In this document: positions 54,360 to 63,957 of the stretch, piece by piece
Layout of the letters: each line of letters opens with the position of its first letter
How positions within the stretch are numbered: position 1 is the stretch's first letter
DNA from: Oscillospiraceae bacterium
Lineage (GTDB): Bacteria > Bacillota > Clostridia > Oscillospirales > Ruminococcaceae
Length of the DNA: 64,000 nucleotides
NCBI GenBank assembly: GCA_018110825.1
Contig: JAGBCL010000115.1
Coordinates: forward strand, 1 to 64,000
Direction: 5' to 3'
Notes under the pieces: generated by a model
The model's database searches: none
Told to the model about the DNA's origin: nothing
What the model saw: only the letters and a program-made list of their open reading frames with translations
Position numbers and translations under genes: made by a program

Positions 54360-54374
54360 AGTCTTACCCTCCTA

Positions 54375-57104
54375 TCAGTTTCTTGTGTAATGGCTTGGAG
54401 CGAATGCAAGGTGAGGTTCACCCTTAGTACCACTATCCTCAAGTTCAGGATTGATATAAGCAACACCATTGTTATTAGGGAAAATAATTCCGCCTGCAAG
54501 AACAGAACCAACAATTGTCGTTTTAACATCGCCTAAATTTGCACCATTATATGTAAGGTCGACATCATAACCGCCGTCATTAGCATATAAGATAGCGTCA
54601 GGACAATAGAAATATCCGGTATAGAAGCCTCTGTTGTAGATATGTAACACAACATCCTCAGAGAAGTAATAATTGATCTTAGGAACTTTAATCTGTTCGT
54701 CAGGGTCACTTGATGTCTGTACGCTACCCACCTGAAGCGGATCCTGAGTCATTACAGTATCTGTTTTTACTGTACAAGTAAAGAACTTGTAATCCACACC
54801 ACCAGATACATTACCCCATGCGTCATAGCTAAGTGCATCTGTGTTTATATCTTCCCCGTAGAAGTTAACTGTTGTATCATCAGCAACCTCCATCTGGAAT
54901 TGATATTCGTTGCTCCAAGGGGAATTCTGAAGATAAAATTCTACGGTTCCTCCGCCTTGAACCTTGATAGTACCAAGGTTTCCTGGAGAAAGAATATACT
55001 TCTCAGTACCTGCAGCAACATCAATTGTCATACCACTTGTAACATAATTTGAAGCATTAGCAGCGGCATTGAAGTTTGCAATTCCTGACTTGCTTTCTGC
55101 AGAAATCGGAACCGGTGGTGTAACTGTTGCATCGGTAATTATTACACCGCTTGCGTCGAGAAGCTGACCGGCATCATTAGTTACATAGTATGTATTGAAG
55201 TTTTCAACGTGTGTAGGAATCTGCTTCTTTACACCATTAGGAAGTTCAATTTCAATTTTCTCTTCTGTACCCAAAGGATTCTTGATATCATCAAGAGTTG
55301 GGAAGTTGAGGTTAATTGATGGAACACCTGAAGTTGCTGTTTCATTTACATCATGTTCTGCAGGATAATAAGCAGTATCACTGGCACCTGCAATGCTTGG
55401 ATGCTTGATTTGTGTATCTGTACCTGCATCTCTTGAATAGATTCCACCCATTACAGACACATTGCCTGTAATTTCAGTTGGAATATAAAGGTTTGTTCCG
55501 TCAAATCTTATGCCAACATCTGCTGCACTTGACTTAGGAACAATCAGCTTACCATTTACAAAAACTTCGCCATCTACATCAAGACCGCTTCCGCCGTTTG
55601 TAAAACCGGTTGCATCAAAATCACCTGTAATGTGAAGGTCACCGTCAACTGTAAGTGTTTTACCGCCGCCGATAAGGTTACCGTCAATTATAAGGTCACC
55701 CTTTACATGCAGATTCTTAACGTCACCTGCTTTGAGGACAACATTGCCCTTAACATACACATCACCGTCAACGGTCGAATCGGATATGGAAGCAAGAGGG
55801 TTATCAGGAACAAGAATAAAATCGCCATTGCAATAAATATTACCTGCAGTATTCTGGAAACCATTTCCCTGAAGCTTTATTCCATTTGTAAGGATATCAA
55901 CATTATTGAATATATTTGCATTATCAGCATTAGGAGCAATAAGTGTTCCGCCAACATATATGAATGGCTTTTCATCTTCTGTAATTCCTGCAGGTGCAGC
56001 AGAATTAAGAGTGAAGTTATGGTTAGGAACATTCATATCTCCGCTTACAAAAAAGCTTTCGCCGCTTGTAAGGTATACATTAGGACCTGTAGAATAATCA
56101 AAATTACCTTCTGTATAAGAAGCACCAACAACTATACCTGTATTTCCCCAGTCAACATCACGAGTAACAGAGAAACCACCGACAATGTTCATATTGTCAC
56201 TTCCGCTTCCGCCGAAAGTTGTAAGTGCTCTGGAGCTATTGTTTACCGGAGGGTTAGTAGTATCGTAAATAAGAACAGCCGTACCTTCTGTATCCATAAA
56301 CTGAACAGTAGAAGTAATTTTCAGCTTGAACTTATCCTGTGAACGGTTACCTTCCTTGATGGCATCTTTGATTTCATCATCGTCATCTGTTCCAACAGAC
56401 TTGACTGCATCAACAATCTGCTGAATTGTCTTTTCAGGATTTGTTGCATATACACGTTCAAGAACCTCTACCTTGATTGTTGCAGTATCAGTTCCTTCAT
56501 CAACAAGCTTACCGTAAACCTTTGTGGGGTCTGCTGAATCGGTAATCTGAGGAAGTGTTACTGTATATTCGATGAAGTCAATGTTAGTGTCACTGATGGA
56601 GAAGTGAGCACATTCAGGAGCATCACTGCCGCCTACTGAACCAAAAATCTCTTCCGCATCATCCGCTGTCATATTTTCAGCAAAACCGAGTGCAGCTTTC
56701 TTTGCGGCCTCATCTGTAATACTTGCAGCAGTAAATGCGTCTTCTCTTTCTTTGTTGCCCTTATATTCACCCTTTGATTTAATTTTATAGAGTTCAAGTT
56801 GGAGAGCAAGACCCTGCTTCATATCAGCAGTTTCAGTATCTGACCAATCGTCTTTTGAATATTCATATCCGCCGGCAGAATAAACATGGCCGCTGTCCAT
56901 AAGCATATTCTTTGTGAAAACGTCAAGAGCAGAGCGTGCCGTGTAATAAGCCTGATTTTCCTCAAACTTAGTATAAACACGCTGACCCGCAGATGTAACA
57001 ACAGTCAGTGTTGCCATAAGCATGATTATCAATACAACCATTACAGTAAGTATCATAATCAATACTGCACCACGCAGACTCTGACGCTGTTTGCTTTTAG
57101 TCAT
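54375..57104 (-). CDS. Giant PilX-like protein with bactofilin-like beta segment (909 aa)
   Basis: From ATG 57104, preceded by AAAGGGTGG, the protein has 909 residues. The N-terminus (RQSLRGAVLIMILTVMVVLIIM) is PilX-like: a hydrophobic helix without the GFTLIE site. The next part is helical (about 40-250). A repetitive beta region follows, around residues 390-560, with units such as GDVYVKGNVVLKAGDV and GDLIIDGNLIGGGKTL that resemble bactofilin/right-handed beta-helix repeats. The C-terminus has DIVLHIYNRGFYTGYFYCPDAIL-like sequence without known motif. PilX proteins are usually below 250 residues. Possibly a pilus tip or wall-spanning adhesin. Confidence 0.82.
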   Translation of the reverse strand: MTKSKQRQSLRGAVLIMILTVMVVLIIMLMATLTVVTSAGQRVYTKFEENQAYYTARSALDVFTKNMLMDSGHVYSAGGYEYSKDDWSDTETADMKQGLALQLELYKIKSKGEYKGNKEREDAFTAASITDEAAKKAALGFAENMTADDAEEIFGSVGGSDAPECAHFSISDTNIDFIEYTVTLPQITDSADPTKVYGKLVDEGTDTATIKVEVLERVYATNPEKTIQQIVDAVKSVGTDDDDEIKDAIKEGNRSQDKFKLKITSTVQFMDTEGTAVLIYDTTNPPVNNSSRALTTFGGSGSDNMNIVGGFSVTRDVDWGNTGIVVGASYTEGNFDYSTGPNVYLTSGESFFVSGDMNVPNHNFTLNSAAPAGITEDEKPFIYVGGTLIAPNADNANIFNNVDILTNGIKLQGNGFQNTAGNIYCNGDFILVPDNPLASISDSTVDGDVYVKGNVVLKAGDVKNLHVKGDLIIDGNLIGGGKTLTVDGDLHITGDFDATGFTNGGSGLDVDGEVFVNGKLIVPKSSAADVGIRFDGTNLYIPTEITGNVSVMGGIYSRDAGTDTQIKHPSIAGASDTAYYPAEHDVNETATSGVPSINLNFPTLDDIKNPLGTEEKIEIELPNGVKKQIPTHVENFNTYYVTNDAGQLLDASGVIITDATVTPPVPISAESKSGIANFNAAANASNYVTSGMTIDVAAGTEKYILSPGNLGTIKVQGGGTVEFYLQNSPWSNEYQFQMEVADDTTVNFYGEDINTDALSYDAWGNVSGGVDYKFFTCTVKTDTVMTQDPLQVGSVQTSSDPDEQIKVPKINYYFSEDVVLHIYNRGFYTGYFYCPDAILYANDGGYDVDLTYNGANLGDVKTTIVGSVLAGGIIFPNNNGVAYINPELEDSGTKGEPHLAFAPSHYTRN

Positions 57105-57158
57105 TGTCAACCACCCTTTCATAAATTTTTTCTCTCTTAAAATATTTTTTATTAATCG

Positions 57159-57217
57159 TTTTTAACCGGCTTAAACCGATAAACCATTTTCGATTTATCG
57201 GTTTTTCCGGGTTAAAA
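57159..57217 (-). other. Long stem-loop between pilO-like and pilX-like genes
   Basis: Inner arms AAACCGATAAA (57173-57183) and TTTATCGGTTT (57194-57204) pair exactly; outer arms TTTTAACCGG (57160-57169) and CCGGGTTAAAA (57207-57217) pair with one bulge. On the minus strand no U-run follows, so it may be an RNA processing or stability site inside the pilus operon, separating the membrane platform genes from the pilin-like genes. Confidence 0.7.
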
Positions 57218-57222
57218 CTTAA

Positions 57223-57963
57223 TTATTTTGCAGCCTTTATTTCGTCAGCTTCCTTAAGAACTTCTTCAACGTTAAGTGGGAATACAGAATACAATGTAAT
57301 TGTAGCTTCTGCTTCTGCCTCTGTGTCTCCGCCGGAAACATCTGCAACCTCACTACCGATTGTATTAAGGATAATTGCCTTTTCATCTTCTGCAATTCTG
57401 TCAATTGCATCATACGCACCCTGAAGATCAAGACCCGGATCAAAAGTAACAACCATTCTTGTTACACCGATGATAGCATAAGGATATTCTTCACGCTTAA
57501 CCTTGTTGTATACATCATATACTTCCTGAGGAAGCTCATTATAAAGGTCAGCGTCAATCTTTGCATCATAAGCAAGTATATTCTTAGGATTAACAATATA
57601 CCTGTCAATCTTACCTGCTGTAGTATAATCAGTTTGCATGGATTTAACCTGAACGTTAATCTCGTTGAAAGCTTCTCTGATGTAATTTTCATTTACATAT
57701 GGAGCACCTTCATCCATGAATATTTTCTGCTTTTCTTCAATTTCCTGTGCAGAAGCCTTCATTTCCTTAACGATGCCTTCAAATGTTGCGATTTTTTCAT
57801 TAACTCTTGTCTGTTCAGCAAGCTTAGTTTCATATGTACGCTTTGCAGCATCAACTTCCTCAAACTTAGGTTTAATGAGGAGGAAGAAACCTGCCACAAG
57901 AACGAGGATAACCATTACCACGATAAAAATAACTTTATCTCTGTAAGAAAGCTTTAAATTCAT
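57223..57963 (-). CDS. pilO: PilO-like alignment-complex protein
   Basis: The 246-residue protein has a short basic N-terminus and one membrane helix (about 10-30), then a coiled coil (about 35-85; KRTYETKLAEQTRVNEKIA) and a ferredoxin-like alpha/beta domain with an acidic stretch (GGDTEAEAEA). This is the build of PilO/GspM, which joins PilM and PilN below the pilus. It starts 20 bases after the pilM-pilN fusion gene. Confidence 0.83.
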   Translation of the reverse strand: MNLKLSYRDKVIFIVVMVILVLVAGFFLLIKPKFEEVDAAKRTYETKLAEQTRVNEKIATFEGIVKEMKASAQEIEEKQKIFMDEGAPYVNENYIREAFNEINVQVKSMQTDYTTAGKIDRYIVNPKNILAYDAKIDADLYNELPQEVYDVYNKVKREEYPYAIIGVTRMVVTFDPGLDLQGAYDAIDRIAEDEKAIILNTIGSEVADVSGGDTEAEAEATITLYSVFPLNVEEVLKEADEIKAAK

Positions 57964-57983
57964 TTAAAATCACCCTCCCTTTC

Positions 57984-59498
57984 TTATTCAGCATCCGCAG
58001 TTTCTTCTGCGTCTTCAGTTTCTTCTTCAACTTCCCTGATTTCGAAATCAATCTGGAATTCGTATGCAACTATACCCTCTTCATCCTTGAATTCAAAACC
58101 GGTATATGTAATATTATCGAAAATATCCTGCTCAATCATATTTTCAACAACAGCTGCAGGTTCATTATGGTCTGCTGCAAGACATACTACAGACATTACA
58201 CCATCACCAAAAGAAAGTTCTGTCCATGTAACATCCATACCTTCAAAGTTTGCTTCAAGATTTTTAATAACCTCTGTATTGAATACAGGAAGAGAATTAT
58301 AGTTTGTATAAGCAGTATCAATAACTTCCTTAACGTCATTAACTCTGTCAAGCTTATCCTGAGCAGCGTCTACAGCAGCAATCTGAGCTGCAACCTCAGG
58401 AGAATCAAGGTATTCCTGGATTTTAAGAGTTTTTGCATCATGGTTGTTTTTCTGAATATTACCAAAGAGCCATACCGCACCTACAATGGCTGCAGAAATA
58501 ACTACTGCACCAAGAACGCTGAATGCGAAGGATGCGCCTGCACTTGTACGACCTGCAGCAGCGTCAACTTCGATAAGGTTGATACGTTCTGTATCCTTAT
58601 TTGAACGGAACATAGCACCGATAGCGTTTGCGTATTCCTTGAACTCAAAGTTCTCGTAACCACCGACGGAATTCGGAACACTGATGATGCTTGTTGCAAT
58701 ATCCATCTGCTCAAGAGCATTTGTAAGACGGATATATTCGGAAGTGTCACCGTAGAATACAACGTTCTGAATAGGATTGTCACCGTTTCTGGACTTCTGG
58801 AACTGGAACATTCTGAAGATGTTTTCGTTAACAGCTTCGAATACATAGTCCTCGGAGTTGTCATAGTCCTCAGGGTCAATAGAAGCAAAACGTGAGAATG
58901 TAAGCTGACCGTTCTCGTAAAGATTGAGAGAAACAAAGTTAGGGTCAATCTGTACAAGGAGCATAGGCATCTTTGCCTTTGACTTAGCGTCGCTGAGAAT
59001 GATTCTTGAGATACTGTTACAGGATACAACTACGGAACGAAGTGCAATACCCAGCATGGAGAATACCTTTCTGAAGCAGTCAACCACTTCGAAAGGACAA
59101 GCTGTTGCAAGAACCTTCATTGCCTGAACGCCCTCTTCTTCAACCTCACCTGCGATTGTATAAGAAATGGAGTAGTCGTCAGCAATACCCATTGTGTGCT
59201 GCATCTGGTTCTGTACCATTGTCAGAAGCTGAGCACCCTTTGCTTTAGGAATATGAAGTTCCTTGAAGATGATAAGGTTGGAAGAGATACTGATTACAGC
59301 TTCCTTGTCAGCCATCTTCTTGTTCTTGAGTTCAGTATTGATGATTGTTGCCATTTTTGGAATATCTTTAATATGACCATTAACAATCAGACCTTCAGCA
59401 ACATCAATGGTATGAGCATCGGAAACCTTGATTTTTCCGTGATTTTCAGTACCACGAATAATGCGTATGTGTCTGTCAGTAATATCAAATGAAAGCAT
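57984..59498 (-). CDS. PilM-PilN fusion protein (GspL-like)
   Basis: From ATG 59498, eight bases after GAGG, the protein has 504 residues. Residues 1 to about 310 form the actin-like PilM part (MLSFDITDRHIRIIRG at the start, ADKEAVISISSNLIIF later). Then comes ERINLIEVDAA, which resembles the conserved INLLP start of PilN, a membrane helix (about 330-352), a coiled coil (about 360-410) and a PilN-like ferredoxin-fold end with an acidic tail. In most type IV pili these are separate proteins; one chain with this order is how GspL of type II secretion is built. Confidence 0.85.
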   Translation of the reverse strand: MLSFDITDRHIRIIRGTENHGKIKVSDAHTIDVAEGLIVNGHIKDIPKMATIINTELKNKKMADKEAVISISSNLIIFKELHIPKAKGAQLLTMVQNQMQHTMGIADDYSISYTIAGEVEEEGVQAMKVLATACPFEVVDCFRKVFSMLGIALRSVVVSCNSISRIILSDAKSKAKMPMLLVQIDPNFVSLNLYENGQLTFSRFASIDPEDYDNSEDYVFEAVNENIFRMFQFQKSRNGDNPIQNVVFYGDTSEYIRLTNALEQMDIATSIISVPNSVGGYENFEFKEYANAIGAMFRSNKDTERINLIEVDAAAGRTSAGASFAFSVLGAVVISAAIVGAVWLFGNIQKNNHDAKTLKIQEYLDSPEVAAQIAAVDAAQDKLDRVNDVKEVIDTAYTNYNSLPVFNTEVIKNLEANFEGMDVTWTELSFGDGVMSVVCLAADHNEPAAVVENMIEQDIFDNITYTGFEFKDEEGIVAYEFQIDFEIREVEEETEDAEETADAE

Positions 59499-59568
59499 AC
59501 TCGTCACCTCACAAATTTTTTAATATAATTGATGAACAGCTTTTTCTGTTCGATTTTGAAACTTTTCT

Positions 59569-60765
59569 TTAACCCGCAACGTTTGCCATACCGTTGTAAA
59601 GAGCCGGGAGAATACCTGCGATTACAAGACCGATAGCACCACCCATGATGATAATCATTACAGGTTCGATAAGACCAACGATACGCTGGATAGCTGAGTC
59701 AGCTTCATCCTCGTAGAAGCCCGCAGACTTTTCAAGAATTGTATCAAGAGCACCTGACTCTTCACCTACGAAAATGATAGAACAGAACATTGACTCAAAT
59801 ATACCTGTTCTCTGAATTGAAACAGAAAGCTGTTCACCCTGCTTAACCTCGTCAACAACTGTAACGAATGCCTTTTCAATAAAGACGTTATTGAGAATAG
59901 CAGCTGAACGTTCAAGAGCTTCAACCATAGGAATACCTGAGGAGTAAAGGGAAGAAAGAGTTCTGGCGAACTTACCTGTATAAACCTTTACAATAAGTCG
60001 TCCAAGCTTAGGAGCTTTACATATAAGCTTATCAAACTTATACCGCACTGCCGGAATTTTGAGTGAATACTTGATAATGAATATTACTGCCAATACAACC
60101 CCGACATATATGTACCAGTAACCCGTAATACTGTCAGAGAATGCAAACAGTGCACCTGTCAGACCCTTCATATCTTCTTCAGTAAGAAGGTCCTTAAATG
60201 TAGGCATGATGAATGTAAACAGAGCAATTACGATAACAACACAGAGAACAGCAAGAATAATCGGGTACATAAGAGCGCCCTTTACCTTGTTATTCAGCTT
60301 GTTCTGCTTATCGTAATACTCTTCAAGACGTCTTACGATAATATCAAGAGAACCGGAGGATTCACCCGCCTGAACCATTGATACAAAGAAGTTCGGGAAC
60401 GCACCCTGCTGCATTTTAAGCGCATCAGAGAAAGAAGAACCCTTCTGTACTTCTTCATAAACCTCTCTGAATATCTGCTTTGGAGCTTCCTTTTCCTGCT
60501 CCTTATAAAGGATATCCAGTGCTCTTACCAGAGTCAGACCTGATGTAAGCATCGCACTGAGCTGACGGCAGTTGTAAGCCAGCTCTTCCATTTTGAATTT
60601 ATGAAGTGTGTTTGATTTTTTTGAGTCTGTCTCCTTGTAGCTGGAGCAGAAAAGCCCTTTTTCATTTATTTTCTCAAGAAAATCATTTACGTCTTCTGCT
60701 GACATTCTGGCATTCTTTATGGTATTACCCTGAACGTCTGTAGCAGTATAAATAAAGGTCTTCAT
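59569..60765 (-). CDS. pilC: Type IV pilus platform protein PilC
   Basis: The 398-residue protein has two T2SF helical domains and three membrane helices, the standard PilC/GspF length and plan. Motifs are LSAMLTSGLTLVRALDILYKEQ in the first domain and GIPMVEALERSAAILNN in the second. It couples the PilB/PilT motors to the growing pilus. It is the first gene of the minus-strand operon, after GGAGGTG. Confidence 0.94.
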   Translation of the reverse strand: MKTFIYTATDVQGNTIKNARMSAEDVNDFLEKINEKGLFCSSYKETDSKKSNTLHKFKMEELAYNCRQLSAMLTSGLTLVRALDILYKEQEKEAPKQIFREVYEEVQKGSSFSDALKMQQGAFPNFFVSMVQAGESSGSLDIIVRRLEEYYDKQNKLNNKVKGALMYPIILAVLCVVIVIALFTFIMPTFKDLLTEEDMKGLTGALFAFSDSITGYWYIYVGVVLAVIFIIKYSLKIPAVRYKFDKLICKAPKLGRLIVKVYTGKFARTLSSLYSSGIPMVEALERSAAILNNVFIEKAFVTVVDEVKQGEQLSVSIQRTGIFESMFCSIIFVGEESGALDTILEKSAGFYEDEADSAIQRIVGLIEPVMIIIMGGAIGLVIAGILPALYNGMANVAG

Positions 60766-60833
60766 AAATGTTTGACACCTCCGATATGGATAAAATTATC
60801 ATTAAGGCATAACTTGCCCACGATACTTTAAAT

Positions 60834-60862
60834 ATTATAACATTTTATTATAAATTTGGCAA
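60834..60862 (-). promoter_or_regulatory. Promoter of the pilC operon
   Basis: On the minus strand, TTGCCA (60862-60857), 17-base spacer, TATAAT (60839-60834). Confidence 0.75.
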
Positions 60863-60989
60863 TATGTTATTTTTAACAAATTCGAAATGAATATTCGACC
60901 ATTATAACAATTTTTTTGTGTAAATTAACACACGATTGATAAAAATACATAAAATCTAAAGCATACTTTATGAATAAATTATTATGGCT

Positions 60990-61799
60990 TTATATACCGA
61001 GCAGCTTCTCCGCATTCTTATGGGAGATAAGCTCTTTTTCGTCAGCTGTAAGCGGCAATCTTTCAAGCATGGCCTTTTCCCTTGATGCAGCATGCCACGG
61101 ACAATCAGAAGCAAACAGAACCCTGTCCGCACCGTGATTCCGTATAATACGCAGAGCCTGCTCATCGGAAATATTGCCGTCTGTATAGGAAATGTCAAAG
61201 TAAACATTACGTCCCACAAGATACTTCTCAACGTCATCCCAGCAATCATTTCCGCCGAAGTGAGCAAGAATAACAGTCAGTCCCGGCACCCTGTCAAGCA
61301 CTTGTGCGCTCAGCTCAGGCGGACAATGTATACAATCAGGCGAAACCACGTCAAATCCTGCATGAAAAGTAACCGGCAGACCCAATTCCGCGCATTTTCT
61401 GTAAATCGGCATAAGCTTCTCATCGTTCACCATGAAGCCCTGATAATCCGGGTGAAGCTTAACTCCATACAAACCAAGTTCCTTGATACGTTCAAGTTCA
61501 TCAAGTGCATCCTCAGCGTCAGGGTGTACCGAACCGAAACAGTAAATTCTGTCCGACTGAATTTCCCTTGCCCAGTTATTGATAATCGTCTGCTGAGTCG
61601 GCTTTGTGGCAATGTTCAGCACAACAGCCTTGTCAATTCCCCATATGTCCATTTTCTCCAGCAATTCACCGACAGTTCCTCGCGTTGCCGCAGGAACATC
61701 ATCTGTGTACCCCTCTGCAATCAGTGTTCCTTCAAGCTTTGTTATAGCACGTTCAGCGATAACATCGTTGAATGCGTGAGTATGAAAATCAATATACAT
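60990..61799 (-). CDS. Amidohydrolase family 2 metal-dependent hydrolase
   Basis: The 269-residue protein has the TIM-barrel amidohydrolase pattern: FHTHAF at the start, GVKLHPDYQGF, FHAGFDVVSPD, LAHFGGND and LFASDCPW. These supply the metal-binding His residues and the catalytic Asp. Family members include decarboxylases and hydrolases of aromatic or lactone substrates, so the reaction cannot be named from the sequence. It stands alone, opposite in direction to the next genes. Confidence 0.87.
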   Translation of the reverse strand: MYIDFHTHAFNDVIAERAITKLEGTLIAEGYTDDVPAATRGTVGELLEKMDIWGIDKAVVLNIATKPTQQTIINNWAREIQSDRIYCFGSVHPDAEDALDELERIKELGLYGVKLHPDYQGFMVNDEKLMPIYRKCAELGLPVTFHAGFDVVSPDCIHCPPELSAQVLDRVPGLTVILAHFGGNDCWDDVEKYLVGRNVYFDISYTDGNISDEQALRIIRNHGADRVLFASDCPWHAASREKAMLERLPLTADEKELISHKNAEKLLGI

Positions 61800-61876
61800 T
61801 TTTCCGCGTTCCTTTCAAAAAACATACTATAATTATACTACTCACTTTTATTCAAGTCAATTTTTTTACAAAATTC

Positions 61877-61905
61877 TTTACAAGTAAATCCTTTTGTTAT
61901 ATACT
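61877..61905 (+). promoter_or_regulatory. Promoter of the small membrane protein gene
   Basis: TTTACA at 61877-61882, 17-base spacer, TATACT at 61900-61905. Confidence 0.65.
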
Positions 61906-61945
61906 ATATTTATAGACAACAATCCTGATTCATGAGGTGACTGAT

Positions 61946-62452
61946 ATGAATAAACAGCTTATTCCGCTTTTTGTAATGTCAATTTTTTCAATTGTACTCT
62001 CAGTGGTTTCACTTGGCTTCGGAATATGGGCATTTGCCCTTGGGGAGGAAGCTTCCGAATTGATGGATTCAAATGATGCTATAGCCATGATATTCGGCTT
62101 GTTTGGTTCTGTAATGGTTTTGCTGCTGGCAGTACTGGCATTAATCGCCTTTTCAGCAACCTTGCTTCCCGGCATATTCGGAATTATATCCTCAATTAAA
62201 AACGGACGGTTTTCCCTTGCCTGTGTAATCATCGGTTCAATAGAAACCGTATTTGCATTAATTGGTATTCCTACAATGCTGGAGGATATCATGAATGACT
62301 TTAACCCGATAGGACTTATCCCCTTTATTTATTGCGGCATATATACTTCCTGTGCAATTATAGCGTTTATGTACAGGAAAAGGGTTATCCACGAACAAAT
62401 TACAGAAAAGCCGTATGAGTCTCCAACAACTATGGAAGATAACAAATTATAA
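61946..62452 (+). CDS. Four-span membrane protein, DUF4190-like
   Basis: From ATG 61946, eight bases after GAGG, the protein has 168 residues and about four hydrophobic segments, with charged cytoplasmic loops and a polar tail ending in MEDNKL. The alternation of Gly-rich membrane helices resembles small DUF4190-type proteins of Firmicutes, but the match is by form only. Function unknown. It is probably co-transcribed with the DUF815 ATPase 27 bases downstream. Confidence 0.72.
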   Translation: MNKQLIPLFVMSIFSIVLSVVSLGFGIWAFALGEEASELMDSNDAIAMIFGLFGSVMVLLLAVLALIAFSATLLPGIFGIISSIKNGRFSLACVIIGSIETVFALIGIPTMLEDIMNDFNPIGLIPFIYCGIYTSCAIIAFMYRKRVIHEQITEKPYESPTTMEDNKL

Positions 62453-62479
62453 TTTACCACACAAGAAAGGCTTGATAAA

Positions 62480-63643
62480 ATGCTTAAATCCTACGCTGAC
62501 AAACTGCAGGCATTAGCGGTATTCCGTGGCATACTTGCCGATGAAACCGTTGCATGTCTGCTTGAATTTCTGAAAAATCCCACCGCCTGCACCTACGGCG
62601 ATTTCGTGGCAAAGCTTTACGTCCACGGCGACTCCCTGACCGATTTTCTTCTCGATGTTGTAACTGAAAACGAAAATCCGTATATGAAGCGCATTGCTGA
62701 GTACAAGGAAGTCCCCGCACAAATCGACGAGGCTGTACGCAACGAGCTTGAATTTCTGGAACAGCTGTCCTGTCTCACTTCCGATGAAGCCTGGTCTGCT
62801 GTTGACGCAGGAAGAGCCTTTGCAGGCTGGTGCACACACAAAGCTGACTTTCTCACAATTTACCGTGAACGAATCGGCGCACTTCACACCAAAGGCTTCG
62901 GCATTTTTGCCAAGTACCACACATTCACTTTAAAGGACGGCAAGCTTGTTCCCGTGAAAAACCCTGACCCGCAGCGTCTTTCACAGCTTTCGGGCTACGA
63001 ACTGGAACGTGGCAAGGTCATTGCAAATACCCTCGCCCTGCTCCGTGACAAACCTGCTCCCAACGTGCTTCTTTACGGTGACGCAGGCACGGGAAAATCC
63101 TCTACCGTAAAGGCTATTGTCAACGAGTACCGTGACAGCGGTCTGCGGCTTATTGAGCTTACAAAGGCACAGCTTGGAGAATTGCCATCCGTGATAGAAA
63201 AAATCGGAGCAAACCCACTGAAATTTATCATTTTCATTGATGACATTTCCTTCTCCGCTGATGACGATAATTTCAGTGCACTTAAAGCCGTACTTGAGGG
63301 AAGTGCAACGGCAAAGACACCTAATATGTCAATTTACTGCACCAGCAACCGCCGTCATCTTGTTAAAGAAACCTTTTCGGGACGTGACGGTGATGATGTT
63401 CACGCCAGCGATACCCGTGAAGAGCTTGTTTCCCTTTCAGAGCGTTTCGGTCTGAAGATTGCTTTTCTAAAACCAAATAAGGACACATACCTGAAAATTG
63501 TTGAACAGCTTGCGTCGGAGTACGGCATTGAATGTACACCAGACCTATTGACCCGCGCAGAAGCCTACGCTTTACGCAGAAGCGGACGTTCGGGACGTGC
63601 GGCAAAGCATTTTATCGAGCTTGAGGCGGCAAGCAGAAATTAA
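62480..63643 (+). CDS. DUF815 AAA-type ATPase
   Basis: The 387-residue protein has an N-terminal helical part (about 1-170), then an ATPase core with Walker A YGDAGTGKSSTVKA (about 198-211) and Walker B FIIFIDDISF (about 250-259). A sensor-like TSNRRHLV and a C-terminal RSGRSGRAAKHFI follow. This fits DUF815 proteins (YifB-unrelated AAA proteins of unknown role, found in many Clostridia and proteobacteria). DUF815 is related to the AAA group that includes DnaA-like loaders, but the substrate is not known. Confidence 0.88.
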   Translation: MLKSYADKLQALAVFRGILADETVACLLEFLKNPTACTYGDFVAKLYVHGDSLTDFLLDVVTENENPYMKRIAEYKEVPAQIDEAVRNELEFLEQLSCLTSDEAWSAVDAGRAFAGWCTHKADFLTIYRERIGALHTKGFGIFAKYHTFTLKDGKLVPVKNPDPQRLSQLSGYELERGKVIANTLALLRDKPAPNVLLYGDAGTGKSSTVKAIVNEYRDSGLRLIELTKAQLGELPSVIEKIGANPLKFIIFIDDISFSADDDNFSALKAVLEGSATAKTPNMSIYCTSNRRHLVKETFSGRDGDDVHASDTREELVSLSERFGLKIAFLKPNKDTYLKIVEQLASEYGIECTPDLLTRAEAYALRRSGRSGRAAKHFIELEAASRN

Positions 63644-63957
63644 TTTGGAATGCAGAATGCGTAATTAACAAAGGTGTACGAGTGACTAATAAAATTACTT
63701 TCTGTAGTGACAAACTGCATTTATTGACCCAGATACAATGCACGCACCAATGTGGAATATGCAGATTTGGAAAAAGCCTTTTTTGACAAGGAAAACAATT
63801 TAAGAAAATAATAAAAAGTCTGTTTTATGGCAATAACCATAAAGCAGACTTTTTTGTTTTGCAAAATATAAATTACAGGATTCCCAAATCGACAAATTAT
63901 GCATACTTATTGCCGTAAAATAGGTAATGAAAAGCTTAGACAAAGGAAGTGCAAAAA
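63644..63957. other. Intergenic region with one terminator and no recognised gene
   Basis: About 314 bases between the DUF815 stop and the next start. The only clear structure is the terminator at 63813-63856. The first 170 bases carry short AT-rich stretches and no ORF with a ribosome site. Confidence 0.6.
63813..63856 (+). terminator. Terminator upstream of the last gene
   Basis: AAAAAGTCTGTTTTATGG (63813-63830) pairs with CCATAAAGCAGACTTTTT (63837-63854), with one G-U pair, followed by further Ts. Confidence 0.88.
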
